A stretch of DNA of 64,000 nt from Pedobacter insulae (lineage in GTDB: Bacteria > Bacteroidota > Bacteroidia > Sphingobacteriales > Sphingobacteriaceae). The notes below the pieces were generated by a model. That model ran no database searches. It worked only from the letters and a program-made list of their open reading frames with translations, and was not told the origin of the DNA. The stretch spans positions 310,001 to 374,000 of the forward strand of contig NZ_FOPP01000003.1 in the NCBI RefSeq assembly GCF_900113525.1. The letters run 5' to 3'. This document shows positions 26,715 to 36,867 of the stretch, piece after piece. Both the position numbers and the translations under genes were made by a program. Within the stretch, counting starts at the first letter, position 1, and each line of letters starts with the position of its first letter.

Positions 26715-27934
26715 GTTTAACAATAACGCTGATCACAAGTAGTCATCTAAGCTCTAATCCGAGGCTAGTTAAAGAAGCTAGCGCATTATTGTCTGCAGGA
26801 TATAAGCTAAATATACTCTGTGCACAAAATTTAGCTGAGCTTTCTAGATTTGATGCTGAAATTTTCGAACAGCTTTATCCTGCGAATATTCATATTATTA
26901 ATTATCAGAAAGAGACTTTGTGGGGACGGTATTTGAGGGTAAAATCAGCTATAAGGTTAAAGTTAGTTAATGCTGGATTTATAAAATCGTTAAAGAAATA
27001 CAAATGGCTTGCGCAAAGTCGTATGCTCCCAGAGATGAAATTTGCCTTAAAATCAATAAAAACTGATCTTTATATTGCACATACAGTCGCGGCATTTCCT
27101 GCGGCGGCCTGGGCAGCAGAATACCATCATAGTAAATATGCGCTTGATGCGGAAGACTATCACAGTGGTGAAACAAATAATATTGAAAGGCAACAAATCA
27201 TAACTGCGCTTGAAAACGAATTCATTCAGAACTGTGCCTATCTCAGTACAGCAAGCCCACTCTCAAGTGAGTTCTACCGGAAAAGATATCCAGAAGTCAA
27301 GATAATTACAATTAATAACGTATTCCCGTTTAGTCATATAAATTCAGAAGGGAGCACCGTTTCTAAGCCATTAAAACTTGTGTGGTTTTCTCAAACTATT
27401 GGTTTAAATCGAGGTCTTCAGGAGTTTATTCAGGCATTATCTGCGCTTGAATTTAATTTATTTGAACTGCATTTGAGAGGCAGTTATACAGAAGAGGTTA
27501 AATCTGCCTTATTAAATTACACAACTGAGGAATGGAAATCGAGAATATTCTTCTATCCCCAGTGTTCTGGTATTTACCTCGAAGAATGGCTAAGGCATTT
27601 TGATATTGGTTTAGCATTAGAACACTCAGGGGACCTTAATAAGAAACTTTGTATCTCCAATAAAATTTTTCAATACATTTCCGCTGGTTTAGGGGTAATA
27701 GCAACCAATACCAATGGGCAAAAATGGGTTTTTGATAAAACTCCAGGTATTGGAATTGTGGTAAGAGAAGATGATATGGGATCGGCAGCATGCCAATTAG
27801 CCTACTGGACTGAAAATCCTGAAACTCTTGAAACAGCTAAACAGCAATCGGTAAATGCCGCAAAACTAATATTTAACTGGGACTTAGAAAAAAATAAGCT
27901 CCTAGAGCAAATTTCGTTGATTAGTAAAAATTAA
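26711..27934 (+). CDS. Glycosyltransferase family 4-like
   Basis: 407 aa. The N-terminus TLITSSHLSSNPRLVKEASALLSAGYKL is typical of a GT4-like subgroup. Further on: DAEDYHSGE, the donor-domain start LKLVWFSQTIGLNRGLQEFI and KLCISNKIFQYISAGLGVIATNTNGQ. Specificity unknown. ATGA overlap upstream, 3-nt gap downstream. Confidence 0.85.
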   Translation: MSLTITLITSSHLSSNPRLVKEASALLSAGYKLNILCAQNLAELSRFDAEIFEQLYPANIHIINYQKETLWGRYLRVKSAIRLKLVNAGFIKSLKKYKWLAQSRMLPEMKFALKSIKTDLYIAHTVAAFPAAAWAAEYHHSKYALDAEDYHSGETNNIERQQIITALENEFIQNCAYLSTASPLSSEFYRKRYPEVKIITINNVFPFSHINSEGSTVSKPLKLVWFSQTIGLNRGLQEFIQALSALEFNLFELHLRGSYTEEVKSALLNYTTEEWKSRIFFYPQCSGIYLEEWLRHFDIGLALEHSGDLNKKLCISNKIFQYISAGLGVIATNTNGQKWVFDKTPGIGIVVREDDMGSAACQLAYWTENPETLETAKQQSVNAAKLIFNWDLEKNKLLEQISLISKN

Positions 27935-27937
27935 GGG

Positions 27938-29197
27938 ATGCCTAAAACTGAGAAATTAAATAATAGTGTTATCCATTCTTTTCCAGGAATTGGCATATTT
28001 ACAACAAAAACCATTACCGCATATCAGGAAGCTGGTTGGTTAAACAAGATGTTAACCACAATTGTTGTCAATAAACAGAAAAATTGGGTTAAGTTAGTTC
28101 GTTTTCTATATCCAAGCATCATATATAAATTTAAGAGCCGAAACTTTAGTGAAATTCCCGTGAATAAACAGAAACTATATCCTTTTAAAGAAATTTTAAG
28201 ACTAGTTGCTGTGAAATTTTTTTCTTTGATAACTGCCGATAAAATATGGGAGTGGGCTGAACTTAGTTTTGACAAATGGGCAGCTAAACAATTAAATTCT
28301 AAAATAAAGATTGTACATGCTTATGAGCATGCCGCCTTAACTACATTTGAGAGAGCTACACAAATAGGAATTATTAAGATTCTAGAACAAACCAGCCAGC
28401 ATTATGCATTTTATGAGAATCTAATAAATGAGCAATTTGAAAGATATCCTCATTTGAAGTCTACATATAATGAACGGATCTCTGGAGATCTTCTGTTGAA
28501 AAGAAATAATAGAAAGAAAAAAGAACATGAATTGGCTGATTTTATCATATGCAATTCAACATTTACAAAAAGAACACTCCTAAATGCTAGTATCGAGGAG
28601 AAAAAAATTATCGTGATACCCCTAGCATTTCCAGAAGCCGTCACCAAGTCTCCAATCAGGTCCACAGAAATTTTCACCTTCCTATATGCAGGTTCTTTAA
28701 GTATTAGAAAAGGCACACACCTTTTATTAGAAGTTTGGGAAAAAGAATTCGCTAATCAAACTAACGTTAAACTCATTTTAGTTGGCAAGAATTTACTTCC
28801 AGCAGCCGTAACAGCAATAAGGGCAAGTAATATAGAAATACATGATTTTGTACATCAAAGTGAACTTGAAAAATTATATGATCAAGCAAACATTTTTGTC
28901 TTTCCAACATTAGCTGATGGTTTTGGAATGGTAATAACAGAAGCAATGGCCAGAGGATTACCGGTGATTGCTAGTGACAATTCAGCCGGCCCAGATTTAA
29001 TAGAACATGAGCACAGCGGATTGATCATAAAGGCTGGAGAAACATTAGATTTATTTGAGAAAATGAAATGGTGCATTGACAATAAGGATGTTTTGTCGAA
29101 CATGGGGGAAAAGGCGCTAATGAGAGCCAAAGTATATCAATGGCCTGCCTACCAGAAAAAATTAATTACTGAGCTCTCCCAACACATTGATGCCTAA
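27938..29197 (+). CDS. Glycosyltransferase family 4
   Basis: 419 aa GT-B. The donor half has FLYAGSLSIRKGTHLLLEVWE and FPTLADGFGMVITEAMARGLPVIASDNSAGPDLIEHEHSG, the classic GT4 EX7E site. The N-terminal half is distinctive (HSFPGIGIFTTKTITAYQ). Overlaps the next gene by 8 nt. Confidence 0.9.
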   Translation: MPKTEKLNNSVIHSFPGIGIFTTKTITAYQEAGWLNKMLTTIVVNKQKNWVKLVRFLYPSIIYKFKSRNFSEIPVNKQKLYPFKEILRLVAVKFFSLITADKIWEWAELSFDKWAAKQLNSKIKIVHAYEHAALTTFERATQIGIIKILEQTSQHYAFYENLINEQFERYPHLKSTYNERISGDLLLKRNNRKKKEHELADFIICNSTFTKRTLLNASIEEKKIIVIPLAFPEAVTKSPIRSTEIFTFLYAGSLSIRKGTHLLLEVWEKEFANQTNVKLILVGKNLLPAAVTAIRASNIEIHDFVHQSELEKLYDQANIFVFPTLADGFGMVITEAMARGLPVIASDNSAGPDLIEHEHSGLIIKAGETLDLFEKMKWCIDNKDVLSNMGEKALMRAKVYQWPAYQKKLITELSQHIDA

Positions 29198-30461
29198 GGT
29201 TCTAATCATTTCACCGTATTTCCCGCCCAGCAATGCTGCAGACATGCAGCGTGTGCGGACGAGCCTGCCTTATTTTGAAAAATTTGGATGGATACCCGAA
29301 ATAGTTTGTGTTGAGGAAAAATATTCGGACTTAACTAAAGATCACCTTTTGCTTAAATCGGTTCCACCTAATATCAAAATACATCGCGTTGAGGCATTCT
29401 CAAAAAAATGGACCTCAAAATTAGGCTTGGGTAGCATTGCGTTAAGATCTATATGGTTTTATAAATCTTATGTAAATCGACTTTTGCAAAAAGAAAAATT
29501 TGACCTGATTTATTTCTCAACCACCCAATTTCCAGTATGCATTTTAGGGAGCTATTGGAAAGGAAAATTTAATATTCCTTATGTAATTGATGTACAAGAT
29601 CCGTGGCACACTGAATACTATCAGTCAAAGCCGAAGAGCGAGCGTCCAAAAAAATATTGGTTCTCTTATCGCCTGAACAAATACTTAGAACCAATTGCCA
29701 TGAAAGAGGTCGACGGCTTGATAAGTGTTTCTAAGGATTATGTATCCTCTTTAATCGAAAGGTATCCTAAATTAGCTAATAAACCAAGCGACATTATTCC
29801 ATTTGGAAGCCACGTACTAGATTTTGAAATAGCAAATTGCCATATTAAAAGTAAAAGTATTGAGTTGGATAGTTCAAAATTAAATATAGTTTATGTGGGT
29901 GCCGTTGGTCATATCATGAGGGAAAGCATCACTTTTCTATGTAACGCATTAGCCCAACTCAAAATTAGCAATTACCAGCTCTATAGGCAGATCCAATTTT
30001 ACTTTATTGGAACCAGTTACGCACCAAATAACGAGGGCTTTCCCACAGTATTACCATTAGCTAAAAGTTACGCTATTGAAGATGTTATTACAGAGCAACC
30101 TAATCGAATTGGTTATTTTGAATCACTAGCAACCCTAAAAGAGGCAAGTGCTCTACTTATCCTTGGGTCAGATGATCAGGCATATAACCCGTCTAAAATT
30201 TTCACTTATGCATTAGCAGAGAAACCAGTAATTGCTATTTTCAAATCAGAAAGCCCTGCCAAACATCTTATTAACCAATACTGTGAAGCCACCATCTTAG
30301 ATTACGAGGGAAAGTCTGCTGTGAAGGAGTTCGAGTTATCCATAAAAAATTTAGTAGAAAAGTACCCTCATTCTTTAATAAACGAAACTGTGCTTAAGTT
30401 GAATAAAGCACAGGAATTTACTGAGCGACAATGCAATCTCTTTAATAAAATTATTAAATGA
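29190..30461 (+). CDS. Glycosyltransferase (GT4-like)
   Basis: 423 aa, start ATG 29190 (a TTG one codon earlier adds nothing). N-terminus MPKVLIISPYFPPSNAADMQRVRTSLPYF; VIDVQDPWHTEYY and GLISVSKDYVSSL are acceptor-side motifs of this subgroup. LNIVYVGAVGHI starts the donor domain; the EX7E region is weak (PSKIFTYALAEKPVIAIF). A sugar transferase role is likely, the specific linkage unknown. Confidence 0.82.
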   Translation: MPKVLIISPYFPPSNAADMQRVRTSLPYFEKFGWIPEIVCVEEKYSDLTKDHLLLKSVPPNIKIHRVEAFSKKWTSKLGLGSIALRSIWFYKSYVNRLLQKEKFDLIYFSTTQFPVCILGSYWKGKFNIPYVIDVQDPWHTEYYQSKPKSERPKKYWFSYRLNKYLEPIAMKEVDGLISVSKDYVSSLIERYPKLANKPSDIIPFGSHVLDFEIANCHIKSKSIELDSSKLNIVYVGAVGHIMRESITFLCNALAQLKISNYQLYRQIQFYFIGTSYAPNNEGFPTVLPLAKSYAIEDVITEQPNRIGYFESLATLKEASALLILGSDDQAYNPSKIFTYALAEKPVIAIFKSESPAKHLINQYCEATILDYEGKSAVKEFELSIKNLVEKYPHSLINETVLKLNKAQEFTERQCNLFNKIIK

Positions 30462-31345
30462 ACGCTTTCAGAAGAACTTTTGGGTTTATTAACCAGCATC
30501 CATTGGCAAAACGACATCTCATAAAGTCATATTTGCGCTTCATATTTTGGCAATTTAGATCGCGTATATACTTTGGTTTAATAAAAGTCCATTTCTTAGA
30601 AAAAACTTACTTTTTAGCGAAAAAAGGATTGACGGGCCTAACTGGGAATATTTACACAGGTCTGCATGAATTTAATGATATGGGTTTTTTATTACACTTC
30701 TTGAGATCTGGCGACACATTTTTTGACGTTGGAGCCAATGTAGGGTCGTATACGCTGCTCGCATCATCTGTCTGCAAAGCAAAATCAATTAGCTTTGAGC
30801 CAATTCCGCAAACTTATGATATACTAAAGCAAAATATCGAACTCAATAAAATCGTTCATTTAGTGCAAGCGGAGAATAAAGGCGTAGGAAAGGAAGTCGG
30901 CAATCTCAAATTTACTACAAATGGTGATACAACAAATCATGTGCTCATTGGCGATGACGGAAATACGGCCGCAGTGAATGTTCCCGTAGTAACGTTAGAT
31001 GGCTATTACCCATCTTCAAAGCCTGCTTTACTTAAAATTGATGTGGAGGGCTTTGAGACAGAGGTACTCAATGGAGCATCTAGTATATTGCAGGATAACT
31101 GTTTGAAAGCCATAATTATTGAACTAATTGGTGGAGGTGCTCAATATGGTTATGACGAAAATGAAATTCATTTAAAATTACTTGATCTCTCCTTTAAATC
31201 TTATACATATGATCCAATTACAAGAGCACTAAAGGAACTTCAAAGTATTAGGAATTCCAACACCATTTACATACGGGATCTTGCTTTTGTCGAAAAGAGA
31301 TTAAATGAAGCTAAACCATTTGAAATTTTTAATGAAAAAATTTAA
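30458..31345 (+). CDS. FkbM family methyltransferase
   Basis: 295 aa. SAM-binding motif FFDVGANVGSYTLLASSVC (about 89-107), SFEPIPQTYDILKQNIELN, and LLKIDVEGFETEVLNGASSIL, all diagnostic of FkbM-type enzymes, which O-methylate sugars or small molecules. Within this operon, methylation of a sugar in the EPS is the natural role. ATGA overlap with the preceding transferase. Confidence 0.92.
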   Translation: MNAFRRTFGFINQHPLAKRHLIKSYLRFIFWQFRSRIYFGLIKVHFLEKTYFLAKKGLTGLTGNIYTGLHEFNDMGFLLHFLRSGDTFFDVGANVGSYTLLASSVCKAKSISFEPIPQTYDILKQNIELNKIVHLVQAENKGVGKEVGNLKFTTNGDTTNHVLIGDDGNTAAVNVPVVTLDGYYPSSKPALLKIDVEGFETEVLNGASSILQDNCLKAIIIELIGGGAQYGYDENEIHLKLLDLSFKSYTYDPITRALKELQSIRNSNTIYIRDLAFVEKRLNEAKPFEIFNEKI

Positions 31346-32494
31346 TTGACAAAACTCGCAATCATCGTTACCCACCCTATCCAATACTATGTGCCATTAT
31401 TTCGATTATTGGCAAAAATTTGTGATTTAAAAGTATTTTATACCTGGGGAGAGGGAGGCTTAGGTGAAAAATTTGATCCAGATTTTAACCGAAAAATTAG
31501 CTGGGACATCCCTCTGTTGGATGGCTATTCTTTTGAAGTCGTTAAAAACACGGCTAGTGATCCCGGTTCTCATCATTTTATGGGAATTCGTAATCCCGAT
31601 TTAATAGGTCAACTAACAAATTTTAATCCAGATAAATTACTTGTGTATGGCTGGTCATATGCAAGCCATTTAAAAGTGATGAGACACTTTAAAAATAAGG
31701 TTCCTATTTATTTTCGAGGTGATTCTAATCTATTAGATGATCAAAGCAATGCTAAAAAAGTAATCCGTTCACTCCTTTTAAAATGGATTTACAGTTATGT
31801 TGATACTGCATTTTATGTCGGAGAAGCCAACAAGCGCTATTATGAACAGTTTGGTTTAAAACCTTCTCAACTTATTTATCTACCCCATACGATAGATAAT
31901 AACCGTTTTTCACAAGATAGAAGCACTGAAAGCAATACATTACGTAAAGAATTAGGTCTCAACACCGATGATATACTTATTTTGTTTGCAGGAAAATTTG
32001 AATCCAAGAAAGATCCGGAAACCTTGTTAAGTGCATTTTTAAAACTGGATAATCCAAAAATTCATATTCTCTTCGTCGGAAATGGTGAACTTGAATCAAA
32101 GCTCAAAACCCAAAGCTCAGGATCTCGTGCTCAGAGAATACATTTTATGAATTTTCAAAATCAAACGGAGATGCCAGTAATTTATCAAGCGTGTGATCTA
32201 TTTTGCTTACCTTCGAAGGGTCCTGGTGAAACATGGGGGTTGGCTATAAATGAGGCAATGGCAGCTGGAAAAGCTGTTATAGTAAGTGATAAAGTTGGCT
32301 GTCATTTTGATTTAGTAAATTCTTCAAATGGCTTTATATTTAAAGCAGGTGATGAAGGAAAATTAACCTCAATTTTAATTTCCCTTACCAAAGAAGACTT
32401 GCTTCAGAAGGGCGTTGAATCAAAACAAAAAGTAAAACATTTTAGTTACCAAATTGCTATAGATATTATTAAAAAACATTTAATTGAAGCCTGA
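31346..32494 (+). CDS. Glycosyltransferase family 4
   Basis: 382 aa. Starts at TTG (31346) immediately after the TAA of the FkbM gene; no ATG precedes the family N-terminus TKLAIIVTHPIQYYVPLFRLLAK. Donor half: ILFAGKFESKKDPETLLSAF, LPSKGPGETWGLAINEAMAAGKAVIVSD. Specificity unknown. Confidence 0.9.
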   Translation: MTKLAIIVTHPIQYYVPLFRLLAKICDLKVFYTWGEGGLGEKFDPDFNRKISWDIPLLDGYSFEVVKNTASDPGSHHFMGIRNPDLIGQLTNFNPDKLLVYGWSYASHLKVMRHFKNKVPIYFRGDSNLLDDQSNAKKVIRSLLLKWIYSYVDTAFYVGEANKRYYEQFGLKPSQLIYLPHTIDNNRFSQDRSTESNTLRKELGLNTDDILILFAGKFESKKDPETLLSAFLKLDNPKIHILFVGNGELESKLKTQSSGSRAQRIHFMNFQNQTEMPVIYQACDLFCLPSKGPGETWGLAINEAMAAGKAVIVSDKVGCHFDLVNSSNGFIFKAGDEGKLTSILISLTKEDLLQKGVESKQKVKHFSYQIAIDIIKKHLIEA

Positions 32495-33455
32495 AATATC
32501 GATCTTATTACCTGTACGCAACGGTGCTGATTTCATTTATGAATCCATTGCCTCTGTTCTAAAACAAGATCATCTGAATTTTGAACTCTTAATTAGCGAT
32601 GATCATTCAAATGACAATACCTTAGCAATTATTAATCAATTTGACGATGACAGGATTACTGTTTTTAAACAATCAAAAGGACTTGGTCAGTTTGGCAACT
32701 TTAATTTTTTATTAAAAAATGCAAAGGCGCCAATTGTCCAATTCTGGAGCCATGATGACGTTATGCTCCCTGAATTAGTCAGTACTGTGCTAAACTTTCA
32801 TCAAACTCATCAAAACCTTGGGATGAGCTATTGTGGAAGCAATTACATAAATGAAGCCGGAGAAATAACCATCTCTTGGCAAGATGACCAAACCCCAGTA
32901 GTATTAAATCAATTAACTTATGCACAATTTTCAATCGCATTTGGTTGTTTAGCAGGAAGCATTTCTCAGGTTTCGCTCAATATAAAAAATATTGAAGGTG
33001 ATTTCTTGTTTAATGAAAACCTAAAGCATTCTGGGGATTTTGAGCTATGGACAAGAATAGCTAAAAAGTATCCAGTGGGTTTTATTAATACGAAGTTATG
33101 CTTGATTAGAAATCATGCAAATCAAGTTACCCATAGGCCCGTAAATACGCTGCACTCCATTTTGGAGAATATTCCGATACTACGTGAGCTCTTATCAAGA
33201 TTAAATGCCCCAGATTATTTTAAACAAAAAGTAAAGAGAGAAATAGTCCTAGTTTACTATTTTAATACCGCTATCAAGCTTTTATATAATCGAGAATTTA
33301 AAGCTTTTACAACAGGTCTCAGTGCATTAGCAAAGGAAGATAATATTTTCTTGCTTGCTTTATATTGGGCAAAGTCTAAAGCTTTAGGTAAAGCTCATTT
33401 TGCAAAACATAAGGCATCTTTAATCGATCAACTTTTTACACCTAGCGATAGATGA
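32484..33455 (+). CDS. Glycosyltransferase family 2
   Basis: 323 aa, TTG start (32484) inside the end of the previous gene; the GT-A start KPEISILLPVRNGADFIYESIASVL follows at once. ISDDHSNDNT and WSHDDVMLP serve as nucleotide/metal motifs, HSGDFELWTRIAK as the acceptor-side motif. ATGA overlap with the polymerase gene. Confidence 0.9.
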   Translation: MKPEISILLPVRNGADFIYESIASVLKQDHLNFELLISDDHSNDNTLAIINQFDDDRITVFKQSKGLGQFGNFNFLLKNAKAPIVQFWSHDDVMLPELVSTVLNFHQTHQNLGMSYCGSNYINEAGEITISWQDDQTPVVLNQLTYAQFSIAFGCLAGSISQVSLNIKNIEGDFLFNENLKHSGDFELWTRIAKKYPVGFINTKLCLIRNHANQVTHRPVNTLHSILENIPILRELLSRLNAPDYFKQKVKREIVLVYYFNTAIKLLYNREFKAFTTGLSALAKEDNIFLLALYWAKSKALGKAHFAKHKASLIDQLFTPSDR

Positions 33456-34849
33456 ACGAATACTATATCAAATTTGGAAGTCTTAAAATTGGGATTGGGA
33501 TAATTCTTGTCCTTTCTCTATTTACTATTAATCCACTTGCAACATTTTTAGCCATACTTTATCTACCGGTTTCCGCTAAATTGCTATGGAAAAAAAACGA
33601 GCCACCTGTACTATTTTTTGCACTACTAATGCAATGGGCACAAGTATGTGTAAAAGTGCTTTATGCAGATTACATTTTTCAAGACTTTGGAAATCTATTT
33701 CTGTATTTCACAGATATCCATAAAGCGTATTACTATAGTTTGTCATCACTTTATGCGATAAACATAGGTATCTTTTTGGTGTTAAGGAATAAGGAACCAA
33801 TAACTTTCGAGGTAATCAAAAAGAAATTTGAAGACTACAACCTTAAGAAGGTTACGATTACTTATATAATTGCGACCGCGACACTACCTTTTATAATTTT
33901 AGTCTCTTATTTGATTCCAGGTACGCAACAATTTTTCGTTAAGCTTCTAGACTTAAAGTGGGCACTGTTTTTCATGCTATTTTGTAGATATTTTCTTTTT
34001 GATGTTAACAAAAAAATTATTTACATCATATTGGTTCTAGAAATATTGATGAGTTTTACAGGCTACTTTAGTAGTTTTAAGGATTTCTTCTTTATAGGGG
34101 GTATAGCATACATCTTCGTTAAAAGGTCATTTAGCCTTGTAAACTATATGTTCTCAAGTGTCATTGTAGTGTTACTTTTTAACTTGCTAGTTGTATGGCA
34201 ATATGTTAAACCCGAATACAGAAAATATCTTTCTGGAGGCGAAAATGCACAATCTGTAACAGTTTCCAAATCAGATGCCCTTTTGAAATTATATGATTTG
34301 ACATCCGAGTCAGAAAATATCAGATATGAGGATGCAGTAGTTACACTATTGGACCGTATGGCTTACATCGATATTTTCTCAGCGGCCATCACCTATGTGC
34401 CTCATGCAAAACCACATGAAGAGGGACGCCTGTGGTTTGATGCAATTAGTAGAATTTTTATGCCTAGAATTTTGTTCCCAAATAAAAGCATCATAGATGA
34501 TACTGGAAAAACAATAACGTACACTGGTCTTCCTTTTGCGGGCTCAGAGTCAGGAACATCAATTAGTTTGGGATATGTCGCAGAAACATATATTGATTTT
34601 GGCTATCCGCTAATGTTAATTCCCTTGTTGTTATGGGGAGTCTTAATTGGCCTTATTTTTAATTATATAATTAAAAACTCTTATAACGAGTTATGGGGCT
34701 ATGCGTTGATTATGCCGTTCACATTTCAAATTAATCTCTTTGAAACTGCATTAGACAAAGCTTTCGGGAGTATGATTTTCTTCGTGCTTATTTGTTGGTT
34801 CCTAAATAAATACGTGATCAAAAAAATCGATCAATATATTACCAATTGA
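33452..34849 (+). CDS. Wzy-like O-antigen/EPS polymerase (multi-pass membrane protein)
   Basis: 465 aa with about ten to twelve hydrophobic segments and a long exported loop (about residues 250-375, RKYLSGGENAQ to ISLGYVAET). This is the topology of Wzy-type polymerases and O-antigen ligases, which have little sequence conservation. I recall that exosortase loci of Sphingobacteriia carry a dedicated Wzy-like protein and this position fits. It is the only polymerase candidate in the locus. A ligase role cannot be excluded. Confidence 0.75.
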   Translation: MNEYYIKFGSLKIGIGIILVLSLFTINPLATFLAILYLPVSAKLLWKKNEPPVLFFALLMQWAQVCVKVLYADYIFQDFGNLFLYFTDIHKAYYYSLSSLYAINIGIFLVLRNKEPITFEVIKKKFEDYNLKKVTITYIIATATLPFIILVSYLIPGTQQFFVKLLDLKWALFFMLFCRYFLFDVNKKIIYIILVLEILMSFTGYFSSFKDFFFIGGIAYIFVKRSFSLVNYMFSSVIVVLLFNLLVVWQYVKPEYRKYLSGGENAQSVTVSKSDALLKLYDLTSESENIRYEDAVVTLLDRMAYIDIFSAAITYVPHAKPHEEGRLWFDAISRIFMPRILFPNKSIIDDTGKTITYTGLPFAGSESGTSISLGYVAETYIDFGYPLMLIPLLLWGVLIGLIFNYIIKNSYNELWGYALIMPFTFQINLFETALDKAFGSMIFFVLICWFLNKYVIKKIDQYITN

Positions 34850-36009
34850 AAATCCTCCAAATCACCCCTTCCTATAAACCCGCTTACATTTATGGTGGTC
34901 CAACCATGTCTGTAGCAAAACTATGTGAAGCATTGGTGCATGACAAGGATTCCAATCTCGAAGTACTCACTACCACTGCTAATGGAAAAAATGAACTAGA
35001 CGTTGAACAAAATAAACAAGTAAACGTTGATGGCGTTCCCGTTACCTATTTTAAAAGAATTACAAAAGATCATACGCACTTTTCACCAGCTTTGCTCCTA
35101 GCGCTCCGACAAAAGATCAAGAACCAAAATAATAACGCCCTAGTTATTCACATACACTCCTGGTGGAACCTAGTCACTATTTTCAGTTGCTGGGTAGCAA
35201 AGCTATACCAAATTCCTGTTGTAGTGTCTCCACGGGGTATGCTCACCAACTATACCCAAAACAACCGCAATTCTTTCTTCAAACAGATATTGCATTCTCT
35301 TATAGGAAAATCATTATTAAAATATGCGCATATCATCGCCTCAAGCGAACAAGAAAAAGAAGATGTGCTGCAAATTATCAGACCAAAAAGTATCAATATT
35401 CTTCCCAATTTGGTTAGCCTGCCAAAAAACTTACAGACTCAGAATACAGGTATGAATCCCTCAACATTCCAGCTACTATTCCTTTCTCGAATAGAAGAAA
35501 AAAAGGGGCTCGACATCCTATTTGATTCATTAGCAAGCCTGACAACTATCCCATGGCACCTAACCATCGCCGGAACTGGTAAAGAAACCTACCTTGAAAG
35601 TTTGAAGCTGAAAGCTAAAAGTTTAAAAATAGACTCCCACATAAATTGGCTGGGACAAGTTGGCAACAGCGACAAATTTAAACTCATGGCAAAGCACGAT
35701 TTGTTAGTACTAACTTCTCACAACGAAAATTTTGCTAATGTAGTGATTGAAAGTTTGCATGTGGGTACTCCCGTATTTATAAGCAGGGAAGTTGGTTTAA
35801 GCAGCTATGTGGAAGCAAATCAATTAGGATTCATTACCAGTGTAGATTCCCGGCAAATTACTGAAGATCTTCTCCAGGCTTATAAAAACACAGCAAAAAG
35901 ACAAAGTATCCGATTGGAAGCACCCCTATTCATCGCGAAGGACTTTAACGAAGAAGCACTTACACAAAAATATTTAACGCTGTACCAGCAAATCTTAAAT
36001 GAAACCTGA
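34846..36009 (+). CDS. Glycosyltransferase family 4, probably exosortase-locus associated
   Basis: 387 aa, starting at TTG (34846) in a TTGA overlap with the polymerase. N-terminus KILQITPSYKPAYIYGGPTMSVAKLCEAL; VVVSPRGMLTNYT; donor half LLFLSRIEEKKGLDILFDSL and SHNENFANVVIESLHVGTPVFIS. It resembles what I recall as the XrtY-associated glycosyltransferase group (XYAG1), recall not verified. Overlaps the next gene by 11 nt. Confidence 0.88.
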   Translation: MKILQITPSYKPAYIYGGPTMSVAKLCEALVHDKDSNLEVLTTTANGKNELDVEQNKQVNVDGVPVTYFKRITKDHTHFSPALLLALRQKIKNQNNNALVIHIHSWWNLVTIFSCWVAKLYQIPVVVSPRGMLTNYTQNNRNSFFKQILHSLIGKSLLKYAHIIASSEQEKEDVLQIIRPKSINILPNLVSLPKNLQTQNTGMNPSTFQLLFLSRIEEKKGLDILFDSLASLTTIPWHLTIAGTGKETYLESLKLKAKSLKIDSHINWLGQVGNSDKFKLMAKHDLLVLTSHNENFANVVIESLHVGTPVFISREVGLSSYVEANQLGFITSVDSRQITEDLLQAYKNTAKRQSIRLEAPLFIAKDFNEEALTQKYLTLYQQILNET

Positions 36010-36847
36010 TTTTTCTTTTATCATCCTCACCTACAACGAAGAGGTTCACCTTCCACGCCTATTAAAGTCCATCGAAAAACTAGGTGCTAAAATCTATATT
36101 CTCGACAGTGGAAGCACCGATAATACCTTAAAAATTGCAGACCAATTTAGCGCAGAAGTTAAAACCAACAAGTTCGAAAATCACCCTAAACAATGGCATT
36201 ATGCGTTAAATAACTTTCAGATTGATACGCCATGGACCATTGGCCTCGATGCAGATCAAATTGTTTCACCCGAGCTATTCGAGATGCTGGCAAGTTTTAA
36301 AGACGAAGACTTTAAGGAAATAAATGGCATCTATTTTAATAGAAAAAATTACTTCCAGGGTACTTGGATTAAACATGGTGGATATTTCCCATTCTACCTC
36401 CTTAAAATGTTTAGAACGGGCATAGGTTATTCAGATTTGAATGAAAACATGGACCATCGTTTTATCGTTCCCGGTAATACGGCAATCTGGAAAAAAGGAT
36501 ACTTAATAGAAGAAAACCTCAAAGAAAACGACCTGGATTTTTGGATCGAAAAGCACAAACGTTATAGCGACCGCGTTGCGGAAGAAGAGTTTGAACGCCT
36601 ACAAGGTTTAAGATCGCAAACTTTAAATCCTACTTTGTTCGGAAATCCAGATGAAAGAACTGCCTGGCTTAAAAGATTATGGTGGAAATTACCCCTCGGA
36701 TTGCGCCCATATTTATATTTTACATACCGTATGTTATTTAAACTTGGTATCTTAGATGGAAGGAAAGGGATATACTTTCATTATTTACATGCACTCTGGT
36801 TTCGCAAATTAATAGATAAGAAAATAGTAGCCCTAAAAGCAAAATAA
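35999..36847 (+). CDS. Glycosyltransferase family 2 (WaaE/KdtX-like)
   Basis: 282 aa. DFSFIILTYNEEVHLPRLLKSIEKL, LDSGSTDNT, GLDADQIVS, then NRKNYFQGTWIKHGGYFPFYLLKMF. This is the compact GT2 group of LPS core and EPS transferases. It directly precedes the exosortase with a 20-nt gap. Specificity unknown. Confidence 0.9.
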   Translation: MKPDFSFIILTYNEEVHLPRLLKSIEKLGAKIYILDSGSTDNTLKIADQFSAEVKTNKFENHPKQWHYALNNFQIDTPWTIGLDADQIVSPELFEMLASFKDEDFKEINGIYFNRKNYFQGTWIKHGGYFPFYLLKMFRTGIGYSDLNENMDHRFIVPGNTAIWKKGYLIEENLKENDLDFWIEKHKRYSDRVAEEEFERLQGLRSQTLNPTLFGNPDERTAWLKRLWWKLPLGLRPYLYFTYRMLFKLGILDGRKGIYFHYLHALWFRKLIDKKIVALKAK

Positions 36848-36867
36848 AACTTAATACATTTCAATTT

